56,241 nt of DNA. Source: Myxococcales bacterium (GTDB lineage: Bacteria > Myxococcota > Polyangia > Polyangiales > Polyangiaceae). The DNA is taken from positions 1-56,241 of the forward strand of contig PLXW01000109.1 in NCBI GenBank assembly GCA_003151595.1, written 5' to 3'. The notes beneath the pieces are model-generated. The model did no database searches and was not told where the DNA came from. It saw only the letters and a program-made list of their open reading frames with translations. This document shows positions 43,900 through 52,542 of this stretch, piece after piece (positions within the stretch are counted from its first letter, which is position 1; the number at the start of each line of letters is the position of its first letter). The translations under genes were made by a program, and so were the position numbers.

Positions 43900-44292
43900 T
43901 CAGCGGGGCCGTCTGGTTGGGCGTCCCTTCGCCACCATCTTCCGCCTGCGGGGCGAGGCTGTCATCTGCGGCGGTGTCTTCCCATCGCGCGCCATGTACG
44001 CGAACAACGCAGCGACAGCGGCCCCGACGAGAGCGCCGGTCGCGAACGTAGCTACACCGTTTCCATTCACCGCAACCGTCTGCTGGGCGTAGCCGCAGGC
44101 ATGGCACTTGATGTGCTGGACGCCGATCGTGACGTGCTCGACTTCGCCTTGGCAAGAGGGGCACGTGGGCGGGTCGAGCAACTCCGGGGGGATAGCCGCG
44201 AGGCCGCGCTGCTGCAGATCGGCACGCGCGCGCTGGACTCCGTCGTAGGTCGATTCAGGAAGCGAGAGGTTCTTGAAGTGATTGGGCGGCAT
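43900..44292 (-). CDS. Zinc-ribbon protein with one membrane segment
   Basis: 130 aa from the ATG at 44292, which has GAGGA at a good distance. CPSCQ and CHACG form a zinc ribbon (about residues 42-65); ATFATGALVGAAVAALFAYM is a single transmembrane helix; the tail is basic. An ORF start at 44340 is rejected for lack of a ribosome-binding site. I do not know its function; a small membrane sensor or accessory factor is possible. Confidence 0.66.
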   Translation of the reverse strand: MPPNHFKNLSLPESTYDGVQRARADLQQRGLAAIPPELLDPPTCPSCQGEVEHVTIGVQHIKCHACGYAQQTVAVNGNGVATFATGALVGAAVAALFAYMARDGKTPPQMTASPRRRKMVAKGRPTRRPR

Positions 44293-44415
44293 TTGCTTTT
44301 CCTCTGTCCAGGAGGCTACTGGAGCGTCGTGGAAACGCAACCGGAAAGGCGAGCCCGTTGCGCGGGAGAGGTGTTCGCGCCCGGGTGACCCGAGGTGGCC
44401 CAGTGCGTGCTCCCC

Positions 44416-44919
44416 TCATGGGGTGCCTGTGCTGTACGCCGCGAGCATCGCTCTGGTGAGCGCGATGTACTTCGCGCATACCTCCGTCGCGCGCTCCTCC
44501 TTTCCTTCGATGTCGACATAGTAGAAGTCTGGTTTGGCGATGGCTCCGGGAACAGGGGCCGGGAGGGGAACGAAGCCCGCCACCTCCCCGTTTTCCATGT
44601 GGACGGCCATGGGGGAGTGTTTCTCGGCGCGGCTCGATCCACTCGCGTGGACCTCTAGCGCCCGGTCGTCGTCGACGAACTTCACGAGCTGCCGGTCACC
44701 AGGGTCGATCCTGTCGTCCCACGCCTTCCGCCATGCTTTGTAGTGTTCGCCCTGCTCATGTCGCAGTCGGTAGTCGACGGCGCGCGCCGCGCTGAGGAAG
44801 GCGCTCAGAAGGAAGTCCAGCTCCTCGGCGTTTCCTAGCGGGTAGGTTTCGCGCTGCTGCAAATGGAAAAGAAAGAACTCCGCCTCTCGAAGCTTCTTCT
44901 CTACGCGTCGCAGATCCAT
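44416..44919 (-). CDS. HEPN-like protein
   Basis: 167 aa from the ATG at 44919. KKLREAEFFLFHL and DFLLSAFLSAARAVDYRL are typical of small HEPN proteins of abortive-infection loci, and RALEVH fits R-x4-H, although the Asn that usually follows Arg is replaced by Ala. This suggests a weak or inactive RNase. TATACT (44929-44934) and GGAAG lie just upstream. It is transcribed in the same direction as the larger HEPN gene behind it, about 190 bp apart, and may be its partner. Longer starts reach into that gene and are rejected. Confidence 0.66.
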   Translation of the reverse strand: MDLRRVEKKLREAEFFLFHLQQRETYPLGNAEELDFLLSAFLSAARAVDYRLRHEQGEHYKAWRKAWDDRIDPGDRQLVKFVDDDRALEVHASGSSRAEKHSPMAVHMENGEVAGFVPLPAPVPGAIAKPDFYYVDIEGKEERATEVCAKYIALTRAMLAAYSTGTP

Positions 44920-45107
44920 GGCTTCCGAAGTATACGACGGGTCAGCCTTGCTGGGCGCGCGGCGGCGCCGCACTTCGTACGGCGGAAGCCGTCCCTCTGG
45001 AGGATTCGCCACCGCAAGCGGGGCGTCAGAAGAAGGCGCTCGCGATATGCGGCCTCGCGGGAGACCTTGCCCGTCGCGCGTGGCGACGGACGGTCGACGC
45101 CTCGTCG

Positions 45108-46523
45108 TCATGGCGCGAGCCCTTCGCCAGGCGACTCGAGCTCGATCTCGTACACGCATCTGCTCTCTTCCCGCGCTGCCTCGGAGACGGGGAACCAGTC
45201 GGCCTCAAGGCGCCAACGACGGTGGTCGAGATCCCACGCGAGCAGGGCGCCCTCGTAGCCGACGCTCCGAAGAGTCAACGCGGCGAGCAGGGCACGAATC
45301 ATGCGGATACGGCGCACGTCGCGCTCGACGTCGTACCCGGTGCCGCCCGTCATCGAACCCGTGTGCGCGACGATGTTGCGCCCCTCGATCTCCTTCACCG
45401 CTTCCGTCGGAGGTGAGAGCGCGAAGCGCTTCAGTGCCTTCTCGACGAGGCGCGATGTCGTTGGGTGATAGGCCCCGCGCAGCTTGCCAAGGAGAACCTT
45501 CAGGGCCATCGGGTCAACCGCGTGCGTTTCGCACTCCGCGCTCAGCGAATCGATCCACGCCTTCCACGCTTTGACATCGTTCACGAGTGGCGGCTCGTTC
45601 GGGCAGAGCTGGTTGCTCAGAGCCTCGAGAGCAACCTGCACAAACAGGTACTGGCCGTCGATGTGGCCGATCGTCGAATCCACGTAGTTGCACGCGGCGG
45701 CGCCGACCGACGAGGTCCCGTCGGTGCCGAGCGCGTGCACGATGCGGGGGAAGGCGACGGCCATCCAAGCGTGATCTCGATCATCCGGGAGGGGCTCCTC
45801 ATGTGAGGCTCCGGGGCGGAACCGGTAACCGCAGTTCGCGCCGAGCGCTGCGACAGGTTCGTTCGCCTCGTTGACGCCGATGAGTAGATCGAGTCGCAGC
45901 GGTGTTCCGAAGAGGAACTCGAGCGCCGCGAAATCGGGCCACAGCCGCTTGCGCGCACTCGGAAGATCGCCAGCGACGATGACGACGCACGTTCGTTCCC
46001 CCGCGACTCCTTTCCGAACGAGGTGCCAGGCAAAGTGGCCCTGCAGTCGAAGGCTTTGCGCGCTCATGGCGCCATGACTTTGGACGAGGAGGTTGTAGGC
46101 CTTGAAATCGGCGCCTCGGAGAATGCCTACCCAAGCCACCGGCTCTCGACCCGTCCGCCACTCCCAGTCGTCTAGGAGGATGTCGGTGGAGAAACCTGCA
46201 GGCCCGCCAACGGCGATGGCCCCCCCTTGGCGCGTGACGAAGGGCGATGGCGTCGTGACTTGCGAGCTGTCCGAGAGCTCGAGGATCGCAGCGTCATGGT
46301 CCGCAACGCTCGCATGTCCCGCGATCGACAAGAGCATCTCGCCGGAGTCGCTCAGAGAGAGCGATCCCTCGATGCCCCGCAGATCGCGCTTTCCCCACGT
46401 CCCGCCGGATAGGCGTCCGAGGCTCAGAGTCGGAACTCGCGCGTCGGCGTGCACGTACGCCGCGATCAGCTTCGCGAGGGCGATCGGGGTGATGGGGACG
46501 GTCGGACGCGATGTGAAGCTCAT
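45108..46523 (-). CDS. ApeA-like HEPN protein
   Basis: 471 aa. The N-terminal two thirds are beta-rich (RGIEGSLSLSDSGEMLLSIA; GHFAWHLVRKGVAGERTCVV) and recall the ApeA N-terminal domain. The C-terminal part is helical with the HEPN RNase motif RNIVAH (about residues 385-390). ApeA is a single-protein anti-phage factor whose HEPN RNase cuts host RNA after infection. The match to ApeA rather than another HEPN fusion is tentative. TAGCAT lies 9 bp before the ATG. Confidence 0.66.
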   Translation of the reverse strand: MSFTSRPTVPITPIALAKLIAAYVHADARVPTLSLGRLSGGTWGKRDLRGIEGSLSLSDSGEMLLSIAGHASVADHDAAILELSDSSQVTTPSPFVTRQGGAIAVGGPAGFSTDILLDDWEWRTGREPVAWVGILRGADFKAYNLLVQSHGAMSAQSLRLQGHFAWHLVRKGVAGERTCVVIVAGDLPSARKRLWPDFAALEFLFGTPLRLDLLIGVNEANEPVAALGANCGYRFRPGASHEEPLPDDRDHAWMAVAFPRIVHALGTDGTSSVGAAACNYVDSTIGHIDGQYLFVQVALEALSNQLCPNEPPLVNDVKAWKAWIDSLSAECETHAVDPMALKVLLGKLRGAYHPTTSRLVEKALKRFALSPPTEAVKEIEGRNIVAHTGSMTGGTGYDVERDVRRIRMIRALLAALTLRSVGYEGALLAWDLDHRRWRLEADWFPVSEAAREESRCVYEIELESPGEGLAP

Positions 46524-46532
46524 GGGTCCACC

Positions 46533-46538
46533 ATGCTA
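46533..46538 (-). promoter_or_regulatory. Candidate -10 box of the ApeA-like gene
   Basis: TAGCAT on the minus strand, 9 bp before the ATG at 46523. No Shine-Dalgarno sequence is present, so a leader of only two or three bases is expected. The same box precedes rdrA. Confidence 0.35.
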
Positions 46539-46665
46539 CCGCCCGCGGCTCTTCGCGTTCGCAGGGAAGGGGAGCAGTTTGGCCGACGAGCGGGCGGCGC
46601 CCCGGGCTTAGAGCTCCGCGCGAGAAGGTTCGCGACGGTGCTCCGTGGGGTACGCTTGCGCAAGG

Positions 46666-48039
46666 TTGGACGCGCTGGTTCTCGCCGAGCTCAAAGCGTC
46701 GCTGCGACTGGTCCTCGACGCTGCGTCGCAGACGCTCGCCACACATGCGACTCTACCCGACCTTCTCGGGCGGCTCGGAATGCGCGAGGGCGCCGTAGAG
46801 CACGGCGCTTCGAAGAGAGACCGCGTACGGGCCGCGTTCGCGAACGTCTCAGACGAGGAGCTTCCGACTCTCGCCGAGCGGTACATCGCCGCGTGCAGCC
46901 CTCGGCCGACAGTGCGCAACGAGCTGCAGGAGTTCATCTGGACGGGAGCACCGGGACCCAGGGTCCCGGAACGCTATCGGCGAGAGCTGGCGCGGGCGCT
47001 TTCGACGGAGGATCTCCGCGCGCCGGGCCTCATGGACCTGCTCGAACGCCTCTGGGTCCTCGACGAGGTCGACTTCCTCGCGACCGAGCCTTCCCTCGGC
47101 GACCGGATCCGGCGTCACGTCCTGAAGGACCCCGACTACGAGCCCGAGCAGGTGTTCGAGGAAGTCGGTGCGTACGGCTGCTCGGACAGGAGGTTCGTCC
47201 TGTTTCTTGAAGGCCTCTGCTCCCACCGGTTCCGCCCTGACGCGGCCGAGCAGGGGCGAATCGCCGAGCGCATGAACGACGCGCTGCGAGACTGCGGCGT
47301 CGAGCTCGTGTCCGATGGGGTCGACGGCGGCTACCCCGTCTTCCGGCTCATCTCCACGGCCTCGGCGGGCGCCGGCCCCGCGAAACAGGTCATCTTTGCG
47401 CCGCTCGAGAAACCCGACCTCCGATTCGCCGACGCCGTGAACAACGACGTCGAGCTCGTCTCGAGCCCTGACAAGACGCTCGTGTACGACCGGCCGATCT
47501 CGATCGGCGGGTTGTCGTGGCGTGAACTCCAGACCTGGTGGGCCGAGCGCAGCGGCCGACCGGACGATCGGGAAGCTGCGGTTGCGCTCTACCAGCGGCT
47601 GCTCAACAGCCTTCCTCCGAAGGAGATATCTCCGCCCCAGCGTCTGCTGTTCTCGACGTTCTATACGGCGTTCAAGTCGGACGTGCCGCGTCTGCCGGCG
47701 CTACTGCCTGAGGTCTATGTCCACTACGACCCGAAGACCGTGGCAGCAAGAGGGCGTGCGGCTGCACTCGTGCGCCAGCGCTTGGACTTCCTGATGTTCC
47801 TCCCGAACCACGTCCGAGTCGTTATCGAGGTCGACGGAGACCACCACTACGCCGACAACGGGCGAGCCGACCCACATCGCTACGCGCAGATGGTTTCCGA
47901 GGACCGAAAGCTCCGGCTCCGGGGCTACGAGGTCTTCCGCTTCGGCGCCGTCGAGCTCAAAGGGGACCGGGGCAAGGTCTTGGTTGCTGAGTTTTTCCGA
48001 AGGCTCTTCGCTCTGCACGACATCGCCGTCGGGACGTGA
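46666..48039 (+). CDS. AbiJ-like protein with C-terminal restriction-endonuclease fold
   Basis: About 457 aa. The middle region (LDEVDFLATEPSLGDRIRRH; SDRRFVLFLEGLCSHRF) resembles the AbiJ N-terminal domain 3 of abortive-infection proteins. The C-terminus has a DUF559/Vsr-like nuclease core: LDFLMFLPNHVRVVIEVDGD followed by HHYADNG, then EDRKLRLRGYEVFRF. TTG at 46666 is preferred because TACGCT (46651-46656) and AAGG lie just before it; a GTG at 46645 lies upstream of that box. Single gene, likely a stand-alone abortive-infection nuclease. Confidence 0.7.
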   Translation: MDALVLAELKASLRLVLDAASQTLATHATLPDLLGRLGMREGAVEHGASKRDRVRAAFANVSDEELPTLAERYIAACSPRPTVRNELQEFIWTGAPGPRVPERYRRELARALSTEDLRAPGLMDLLERLWVLDEVDFLATEPSLGDRIRRHVLKDPDYEPEQVFEEVGAYGCSDRRFVLFLEGLCSHRFRPDAAEQGRIAERMNDALRDCGVELVSDGVDGGYPVFRLISTASAGAGPAKQVIFAPLEKPDLRFADAVNNDVELVSSPDKTLVYDRPISIGGLSWRELQTWWAERSGRPDDREAAVALYQRLLNSLPPKEISPPQRLLFSTFYTAFKSDVPRLPALLPEVYVHYDPKTVAARGRAAALVRQRLDFLMFLPNHVRVVIEVDGDHHYADNGRADPHRYAQMVSEDRKLRLRGYEVFRFGAVELKGDRGKVLVAEFFRRLFALHDIAVGT

Positions 48040-48172
48040 CCGGCGCTCGTGCACCGAGTAGTAGTTCGAGGATCCCGGCCAGAATCCACGTCGGGCCTCG
48101 TTGAAGGGCCGCCGGCCGAACCTCTCGGTGTGAACCGCTCAGCACGTCTACGCCGCCGAGGTCTCGATCTCC

Positions 48173-48787
48173 TCAAACGAGTCGGTAGCCGAGCGCCGTC
48201 GCCGCCGCGTTGAGTCGCGGCACGAGAGCGGGATCGGAGAGGGCGCGATGAAACACCGGGGCTGCCGGCAGAGCCGCGTGCGCGCGCTCGTAGAGAGCAA
48301 GCGCGAGACGGTTTGCATGCATGGACGACGCGTAGAGGAGACCTTCGACGTTCGCGTACGCCTCGTAGATCGCGCGCGACCAACGGCGTGCGCGCGGTCG
48401 TGGGCCGGACCCGATCGCCATCGACGCTCCTGCGCGCGTCGGCCATGGGCCGGTCAAGTCGAGTAGGGGTACATCGCGTGCGAGATCGAAGGCCACGAGC
48501 CAGGGCGAACCGGACCCGCGATCGATAACGCGTGTGGCTTGAAAGACCTCCGCGAGGCAGGTGACCGGGCTCGCAGCCGCGTAGAGGATGCCTCGGGCTT
48601 GTGCGCTCGGCGGCGGATCATGGTGATCAAACCGCGCAAGCGTTGGACCAAAGAAACGGAAGTCCCGCCAGGTCGCAGGGTGCCGACCTCCCGCGAAGTA
48701 GATCCTCCAGCATCGTGCGCCGCGCTTGCGGATCGCGATCTCGGGGTCGAGTTCGAGCGGGCTCGGCGGCTCGGGCAGCTTGGCCAT
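48173..48787 (-). CDS. RES-domain toxin (NAD+ phosphorylase)
   Basis: 204 aa. The family triad is readable: Arg in CWRIYFAGG, Glu in SPVTCLAEVFQATR and Ser in LLYASSMHANRLALALYER. RES toxins such as MbcT degrade NAD+ by phosphorolysis and kill the cell unless held by their antitoxin. The gene starts 4 bp after the antitoxin stop, the usual antitoxin-first order. Confidence 0.86.
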   Translation of the reverse strand: MAKLPEPPSPLELDPEIAIRKRGARCWRIYFAGGRHPATWRDFRFFGPTLARFDHHDPPPSAQARGILYAAASPVTCLAEVFQATRVIDRGSGSPWLVAFDLARDVPLLDLTGPWPTRAGASMAIGSGPRPRARRWSRAIYEAYANVEGLLYASSMHANRLALALYERAHAALPAAPVFHRALSDPALVPRLNAAATALGYRLV

Positions 48788-48791
48788 CCGG

Positions 48792-49514
48792 CTAGATTTC
48801 CGCGGCCAGCCTGGCGACTTCCTCCGGCGAATTGCCCGCGGCGAGCCACGCGAGCGGCGTCACCCGTTGGTCGTCCTTCCCGACGACGAGATCTTGGTGG
48901 GGCGTCGAGAACCAGCTCCTCACGGCCAGAGGATGCGCGTCGCGCCGGATGTGAGGGAGCACCTGGTCGATGCCTCGAACGAGCTTCCCCCGGACGAACT
49001 GAAACTTCGGGACGCGCCAGCTCTTCCCATCCTTGATGCCGTAGAGCGTTCGGTCCGAAAGACGCTGCCGAAGACGGCTGGTCGTCTTCACGTGCAGCAG
49101 TTTCGCTGCCTGCTCGAGGGAAAGGCTGTCGGTGAGGAGAAGATCGTAGTCGATGCCGGACAGAGCCAGGGCGCCGGGCAGTCCCTTCTCCTCCTCGACA
49201 AGCCCCGCTTCGTCGAGCAACGCAGCCTCACCCGCCGTGAGTTGAGGCGCTCCCGGTGACGGCTCTGCCGCGCACCGTTCGACCGCGGCCTCCGTCCCGG
49301 CGAGCCACAAGAGGAGCTCCCTGAAATTCGGGTCCCGGCCGACCTTCGCGCGACGCACAACCCCGCCCTCGGAGCTGAACACGGCCACGAGCACTTCGCC
49401 GACCTTCACCGGTCGCTTGCCCTTGGCAAATTGCACCCGAGCAGGTTCGGCGCTGGTCGCCCGGTTCAACTGGGCCATGGTGGCTTCATCGAAACGTACG
49501 GTCTGATTTGCCAT
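48792..49514 (-). CDS. Antitoxin of the RES pair
   Basis: 240 aa. The middle part is a DNA-binding helix-turn-helix (LEQAAKLLHVKTTSRLRQRL; GKSWRVPKFQF) and the end is a toxin-binding region of MbcA/Xre type (HPLAVRSWFSTPHQDLVVGK; RVTPLAWLAAGNSPEEVARL). The N-terminal extension is longer than in MbcA. It should neutralise the RES toxin and repress the shared promoter through the TAACG repeats upstream. Confidence 0.8.
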   Translation of the reverse strand: MANQTVRFDEATMAQLNRATSAEPARVQFAKGKRPVKVGEVLVAVFSSEGGVVRRAKVGRDPNFRELLLWLAGTEAAVERCAAEPSPGAPQLTAGEAALLDEAGLVEEEKGLPGALALSGIDYDLLLTDSLSLEQAAKLLHVKTTSRLRQRLSDRTLYGIKDGKSWRVPKFQFVRGKLVRGIDQVLPHIRRDAHPLAVRSWFSTPHQDLVVGKDDQRVTPLAWLAAGNSPEEVARLAAEI

Positions 49515-49527
49515 CGGAAGGGATTCC

Positions 49528-49590
49528 GCTAACGGAGAAAGGCATTCGTTAGCTACCGTTAGTTATACGGCGTGGAGCTCGGCGCGGCAA
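49528..49590 (-). promoter_or_regulatory. Promoter and operator of the RES toxin-antitoxin operon
   Basis: Minus-strand promoter: TTGCCG (49585-49590), a 17-bp spacer and TATAAC (49562-49567). Downstream lies the inverted repeat GCTAACG-N12-CGTTAGC (49528-49553). A third half-site, CGTTAG (49557-49562), overlaps the -10, 10 bp from the second. Antitoxin binding here would block transcription. Confidence 0.72.
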
Positions 49591-49695
49591 GTGCCTCGCG
49601 CTCGCCTAGATGACCTGCCACCCGCCCCTTCCGGAGCCGCTGCGCGGGGTACACTGTCGCGCGAGCGCGACCTGGGGCCGGAAGGGAAGCAGAAG

Positions 49696-49983
49696 GTGCG
49701 GAAGCTGTCGGCCGCCGACCCGAGCGTCGAGCTCGGGGACCTCGTCGCGGTCGTCTATCGAAAGGGGCAGGACAAGGTGCTCACCGACTACGAGCACGAG
49801 TTCGAGCACCCTCGGCCGCGCCTCGCCTACAACGAGCGCGGCCTCGTCATCGCGGGCGGGGGATACCGCGTCGAAGAGCGCGGGACCGTCGACCAGCGCT
49901 CGGCTCGGCAATCCGCTTGCCCTGCTTCTACGAAATGGGAGACGCTCGCTTCCTGCCGGGGTCGCCACGAAAGCGTCCGGTAG
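49696..49983 (+). pseudogene. Small gene with doubtful 3' end upstream of the CBASS operon
   Basis: From GTG 49696 (GGAAGGGAAG upstream; -10-like TACACT at 49650) the frame reads well: VRKLSAADPSVELGDLVAVV to RLAYNERGLVIAGGGYRVEE. After about 49895 third-position GC falls and the frame turns into unlikely residues until the stop. Another frame would end in a TGA overlapping the QueC-like ATG (ATGA), which would be normal coupling, so a frameshift is likely. I do not recognise the product; relatives are short proteins of unknown function. Confidence 0.4.
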
Positions 49984-49992
49984 ACGCCGGCC

Positions 49993-50586
49993 ATGACGAA
50001 GCCTCACTCGCCGACCTCGGGACCTCTTGCAAGTGGTTCCGTCGTCGTGCTTCTCAGTGGCGGACTGGATTCCGCGGCGTGCGCGAGCTTCTATCACTCG
50101 CGACGCTACGAAGCGACGGCGCTTTTCGTCGAGTACGGGCAGGGGGCGCTTGAACAGGAACGTCGCGCGGCGCGCCGCATCGCCGACCACTACGGGATCC
50201 GACTGTCGGTCGTGCAGATCTCGGGCCTGGGGCCCTTCAGCGACGGCTTCATCCCGGGCCGGAACGCCCTCCTTGCAACGGCAGCCCTCTCCCATGTGCA
50301 TGCCCGCTCAACCCTCGTCGCCCTGGGTATCCACGCCGGCACGTCCTACGCGGACTGCTCCCAGGCGTTCGTGGACGCCATGCAGCGCCTCTTCGACATC
50401 TACACCGGTGGGCGCGTACGCATGGCATGTCCGTTCCTGGAGTGGACCAAGGCGCAGCTAGGCGTGTTCTGCCGCGAGGCCGAGGTCCCCGTGGGAATGA
50501 CCTACAGTTGTGAGGCCGGCGGAGATCCGCCGTGCGGCGTCTGCTTGAGCTGCAAGGATCGCGAGGCGCTACGTGAGCTCCGTTAG
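49993..50586 (+). CDS. QueC-like protein of type IV CBASS
   Basis: 197 aa. PP-loop VVLLSGGLDSAA near the N-terminus and the zinc site in YSCEAGGDPPCGVCLSC (Cys-x-x-Cys plus upstream Cys) identify a QueC-family 7-cyano-7-deazaguanine synthase. No queD, queE or queF is beside it; it sits with a TGT-like protein, a CD-NTase and an OGG-like protein, the type IV CBASS set. Recent work, recalled and not checked here, reports that such QueC proteins attach a deazaguanine to the N-terminus of the CD-NTase instead of serving tRNA. First gene of five coupled genes. Confidence 0.87.
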   Translation: MTKPHSPTSGPLASGSVVVLLSGGLDSAACASFYHSRRYEATALFVEYGQGALEQERRAARRIADHYGIRLSVVQISGLGPFSDGFIPGRNALLATAALSHVHARSTLVALGIHAGTSYADCSQAFVDAMQRLFDIYTGGRVRMACPFLEWTKAQLGVFCREAEVPVGMTYSCEAGGDPPCGVCLSCKDREALRELR

Positions 50587-51610
50587 CCAGCGTCGCTCCC
50601 TAGCGCGATGCAGCCACGTGCGCGTCCCCGGCGGGGCGGTCATGGAGACGCCCATCTTGGTCCCTTCCTTCTCAAGCAAGGGCTTTCGCGTCGACAAGGA
50701 TGGCAGTTCCGAAGTGCGTGCAGTTCTGGAGTTCGCGTCGGAGTGGCTGACGGACTCGATGCTCATCAGCGCCTACGACATGCACTACGGCCACATCCCG
50801 AAGCCAGAGGAACTCGCCACGGCGCCGGAGTTGACCGTCGTCGACAGCGGCGGCTACGAGGCCCGCATCGAGCATGACCTATCGACCTCGGTGCACTCGC
50901 CACACGCTCCGCATGATTGGAGCGAGGCCCTTCTCGACGGCGTCCTGCGTTCTTGGCCGAAGCGCTTCGCCGCCACCTTTGTGACCTACGACCATCCCTC
51001 TCAGCGGCAGAGTTTCGCGGAGCAACTGGAAGCCGCGAAGGCGTTCGTCGCGAGGTATCCCGGCCAGCTGCACACGATTCTCCTGAAGCCAGAGACCGAC
51101 ACGCAGAGGTATCTGAAGGCGACTCTCCAGCAAGCCTGCGCATCAGCGGAAGAATTGTCCCTCTTCGACTTCATCGGCGTGACCGAGAAGGAGCTCGGCG
51201 CGTCGATGCTCGACCGGATGTTTGAACTCGCCAAGTTGCGACTCGCGCTGGATGACGCGGACGTCAAGAGGCCGATCCATGTCTTCGGTGCACTCGATCC
51301 TCTCACCAGTTCCCTCTACTTCCTCGCCGGCGCAGAGGTCTTCGATGGCTTGACCTGGCTCCGATATGCGTACCGCGATGGCCTCTGCGTCTACCAGGCG
51401 AACCACGGTGTGCTCGCCATCGGGTGCGATTCGCGCGACACCCTCGTGCGCGCGCAGACGCTCACCTCGAACGTTCACTATCTGCGCACGCTTCGAGCCG
51501 AGATGCGGAAGTTCACGCTCGATCAGGACTTCGCGCACTTCAAGTACAACGCTGGTCCTTTGCAGAGCGAGTTCGATTCGCTTCGCACGAAGCTGAAAGA
51601 GAGGATCTGA
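50573..51610 (+). CDS. TGT-like protein of type IV CBASS
   Basis: 345 aa from GTG, overlapping the QueC-like gene by 14 bp. It resembles the TIM-barrel tRNA-guanine transglycosylase fold: PGGAVMETPILVPSF at the N-terminus, LISAYDMHYGH, and VVDSGGYEA with the candidate catalytic Asp, then DFIGVTEKELGASM and QANHGVLAIGCDSR. The zinc site of true TGT is not obvious, fitting a role other than tRNA base exchange. Named a standard component of type IV CBASS; its partner should be the modified CD-NTase (inference). Confidence 0.82.
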   Translation: MSSVSQRRSLARCSHVRVPGGAVMETPILVPSFSSKGFRVDKDGSSEVRAVLEFASEWLTDSMLISAYDMHYGHIPKPEELATAPELTVVDSGGYEARIEHDLSTSVHSPHAPHDWSEALLDGVLRSWPKRFAATFVTYDHPSQRQSFAEQLEAAKAFVARYPGQLHTILLKPETDTQRYLKATLQQACASAEELSLFDFIGVTEKELGASMLDRMFELAKLRLALDDADVKRPIHVFGALDPLTSSLYFLAGAEVFDGLTWLRYAYRDGLCVYQANHGVLAIGCDSRDTLVRAQTLTSNVHYLRTLRAEMRKFTLDQDFAHFKYNAGPLQSEFDSLRTKLKERI

Positions 51611-52542
51611 TGGGAGGAGGAGGAGGCTCGAGCTTTCTAGGCAATGGGCCGCCGGAGTCGGTCGCCCAATCGATCCGTGCGATCGAGACGAAGTCCAAGG
51701 GCGAGCAGTTCGAGTCGTCCGTCGCCGGGTTCCTCGGTGAGGTGCTCGCAGGGGCCAACGATCGAAACACCGACGCTGTAGCGACCCACCTCGAAGAGAT
51801 TCGCCGTGCACTCGGCAAGGATATCGACGGGTCGGTGGACCTTCTCTTCGGAGGCTCCGTCTCGAAGAAAACCTACGTGGACGGAGTGAGCGACGTCGAC
51901 GCTCTGGTGGTCCTGAACGACACCGAGCTCGCCGCTAAGTCTCCGGCCGAGGTCTGCGCGCACTTTCTGGCCAGGCTCAGCGAGCGCTTTCCGCTGACGG
52001 AGGTCGCGCCCGACGGATTCGCCATCGATGTTCGGTTCAACGACGTGACTGTCCAGGTCGTCCCAGTGATCCGACAAGGAGAGGACTTCCTTCTCCCCAA
52101 CGCGCAGTGCACGGACTGGTCGTACGTCCGTCCAAAGGCGTTCACAGACGCGCTGACGGCAGTGAACAAGGCGTGCGCAAACAAGGTCGTGCCCACGATC
52201 AAGTTGGCGAAGGTCCTGATGGCGTCGCTACCGGAGGCGAGGCGGATTTCGGGCTATCACACGGAGCTGCTCGCCGAGCAGATCTTTGCCCAGTACACCG
52301 GGCCGCTCACGCCGAAAGCCATGACGCAGCACTTCTTCGCAACCGCCCCGCGGCTGGTCCGCGAGCCATTGCCAGATCCCACAGGACAGACACCCTTTGT
52401 CGATGACCACCTCGGTCCCGCAAAGAGCGTTGAACGGCTGATGATCGCGGACAGTCTCGACCGCATCGGCCGACGGCTGCGAAATGCAGACGGCGCACAG
52501 TCCGTTGACCAGTGGCGCGAACTCTTCGAGGCAGGCGGATGA
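51610..52542 (+). CDS. CD-NTase (cGAS-like nucleotidyltransferase) of type IV CBASS
   Basis: 310 aa. ATG overlaps the TGT-like stop by one base. FGGSVSKKTYVDGVSDVDAL holds the Gly-Ser and Asp-x-Asp of the nucleotidyltransferase active site; the third acidic residue is in FNDVTVQVVPV. IKLAKVLMASLPEARRISGY is typical of the helical C-lobe. It should make a cyclic oligonucleotide after phage sensing and so switch on the SLATT effector. The N-terminus begins MGGGGGSSFLGNGPP, an unusual flexible glycine tail that could be the site of N-terminal modification by the QueC-like protein. Confidence 0.88.
   Translation: MGGGGGSSFLGNGPPESVAQSIRAIETKSKGEQFESSVAGFLGEVLAGANDRNTDAVATHLEEIRRALGKDIDGSVDLLFGGSVSKKTYVDGVSDVDALVVLNDTELAAKSPAEVCAHFLARLSERFPLTEVAPDGFAIDVRFNDVTVQVVPVIRQGEDFLLPNAQCTDWSYVRPKAFTDALTAVNKACANKVVPTIKLAKVLMASLPEARRISGYHTELLAEQIFAQYTGPLTPKAMTQHFFATAPRLVREPLPDPTGQTPFVDDHLGPAKSVERLMIADSLDRIGRRLRNADGAQSVDQWRELFEAGG

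Noticed and set aside
49993..51610. Queuosine or 7-deazaguanine DNA-modification (Dpd) cluster
   Set aside because: No other queuosine genes and no Dpd-type restriction proteins; the CD-NTase, OGG-like and SLATT neighbours fit type IV CBASS.
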